DNA of 64,000 nucleotides from Oscillospiraceae bacterium (GTDB lineage: Bacteria; Bacillota; Clostridia; Oscillospirales; Ruminococcaceae). Location: positions 102,354-166,353 of the forward strand of contig WQXO01000004.1 in the NCBI GenBank assembly GCA_009784825.1, in the 5' to 3' direction. The notes under the pieces were generated by a model, which saw only the letters and a list, made by a program, of their open reading frames with translations, searched no databases and was not told the origin of the DNA. The position numbers and the translations under genes are program-made. This document shows positions 63,535 to 64,000 of this stretch, piece after piece. Position 1 is the first letter of the stretch. Every line of letters starts with the position of its first letter.

Positions 63535-63653
63535 TTTACATACATTTAACTAAATTTGTAAATGTTTCACAAAAACAACTTGACAAATTTAGAAAAATAT
63601 GTTATAATTGATGTAATCGTTTACATTCGTCAATGTGTTTATAAAATGTAAAC
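63535..63653. promoter_or_regulatory. Repeated TTTACAT/ATGTAAA elements around a promoter
   Basis: TTTACAT (63535-63541), TGTAAAT (63557-63563), the palindrome ATGTAA-tcgt-TTACAT (63611-63626) and ATGTAAAC (63646-63653) share one half-site. They bracket the promoter at 63580-63608, two on each side. They look like operators for one dimeric regulator. Confidence 0.5.
63580..63608 (+). promoter_or_regulatory. Promoter of the exported-protein gene at 63711
   Basis: TTGACA (63580-63585) and TATAAT (63603-63608), spacer 17 bases, a perfect consensus. The 5' leader is about 95 bases. Confidence 0.88.
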
Positions 63654-63710
63654 AAATGTCTCGAATTTTGAGCATAATTTAGTACTTATTTATGAAAAGG
63701 AGTTACTTAC

Positions 63711-64000
63711 ATGAACATCAGATTGAACACACGCAAAACTCTCGCACTTTTCCTTACCCTCACAATGATTACAGGGGTACTACTCGGCTTCCCGACGCCA
63801 ACAATGACGGCGGCGGCAAGCAGTGGGGATTGCCCGGTGCATGACCGTGCAGGCACGGTTGAGAAGCTTGTATGGGCACCCACCATTAACAGCTCAACAA
63901 CCGTAGGCAGTACAAGTGGTTGGCTTGGCGGTGTTGCTCCTCCGATTGCAGGCGGTACAACAATCGGCGGCGGTTTAGGTATTGTAAGCAATTCGGGTAG
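63711..64000 (+). CDS. Exported protein, N-terminal part, continues past the window
   Basis: The first 96 codons are present. A signal peptide is clear: basic MNIRLNTRK, a hydrophobic core LALFLTLTMITGVLLGF, and a likely cleavage after TMTAAA. The mature part begins SSGDCPVHDRAG and then is rich in Gly, Ser and Thr, in the style of the surface protein at 4881. An AAAAGGAG site precedes the ATG. The function cannot be told from this fragment. Confidence 0.8.
   Translation, partial: MNIRLNTRKTLALFLTLTMITGVLLGFPTPTMTAAASSGDCPVHDRAGTVEKLVWAPTINSSTTVGSTSGWLGGVAPPIAGGTTIGGGLGIVSNSG

Noticed and set aside
63707..63991. 94-aa minus-strand reading frame at the window end
   Set aside because: Antisense to a gene with promoter, ribosome site and signal peptide.

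Overview
The window reads as chromosomal DNA from a low-to-mid GC Gram-positive anaerobe, most likely a gut-type member of the Clostridia (Bacillota). The evidence is the rpmG-secE-nusG-rplK-rplA order, an AtpZ/AtpI-headed F-type ATPase operon, SpoIIE/STAS/HATPase partner-switching proteins, a propionate-type CoA-transferase, a NiCo riboswitch ahead of a CDF exporter, strong AGGAGG ribosome sites, and sigma-A promoters with 17-bp spacers. The species cannot be named from the sequence.

Layout. 1-1.6 kb: start of a divergent sugar nucleotidyltransferase, an autoregulated tetR with a CPBP membrane protease, and tRNA-Pro. 1.8-3.3 kb: CoA-transferase. 3.3-12 kb (minus strand): a seven-gene run coding a class 3 lipase, a BspA-type LRR protein, a STAS anti-anti-sigma factor, a GGDEF protein, an RsbW-like kinase, a 1325-aa surface protein and a HAMP-SpoIIE phosphatase. 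12-15.8 kb: a four-gene NAD salvage operon (nicotinamidase, Prs-like, NAMPT-family, NadE). 15.8-18.3 kb: rpmG-secE-nusG-rplK-rplA, followed by a tyrosine phenol-lyase-like gene. 19.8-24.5 kb: NiCo riboswitch and CDF exporter, a DUF3343/cysteine desulfurase pair, a NERD membrane protein and a Xer-type recombinase. 24.5-34.4 kb (minus): aconitase, a small membrane protein, isocitrate dehydrogenase, then closely spaced CotH, frameshifted lipoprotein, membrane protein and beta-helix surface protein genes. 34.5-42 kb: a lipoprotein, two GHL10-type envelope proteins (the second fused to an amidase), an ankyrin protein, and a PadR/DUF2812 pair. 42-48.9 kb (minus): a giant cyclic beta-1,2-glucan synthase-like protein. 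49-57.9 kb: a membrane protein and the complete ATP synthase operon, which also holds purC and an unannotated 38-codon membrane microprotein gene. 57.9-64 kb: a DHH phosphoesterase, a serine hydrolase, a three-gene ABC-2 exporter, and the start of an exported protein.

How the parts fit together. The partner-switching run carries phosphatase, kinase/anti-sigma and STAS switch but no sigma factor, mixed with a c-di-GMP-type enzyme and a large adhesin, so it looks like a self-contained control unit for cell-surface behaviour. The NAD operon makes sense as a nicotinate route if the NAMPT-family enzyme, which has Ala in place of the nicotinamide-recognising Asp, uses nicotinate. The ATPase c subunit has two carboxylates (E32, E65), as in the Na+ rotor of Fusobacterium. 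Short heptanucleotide tandem repeats recur at five places, one of them inside the aconitase coding sequence.
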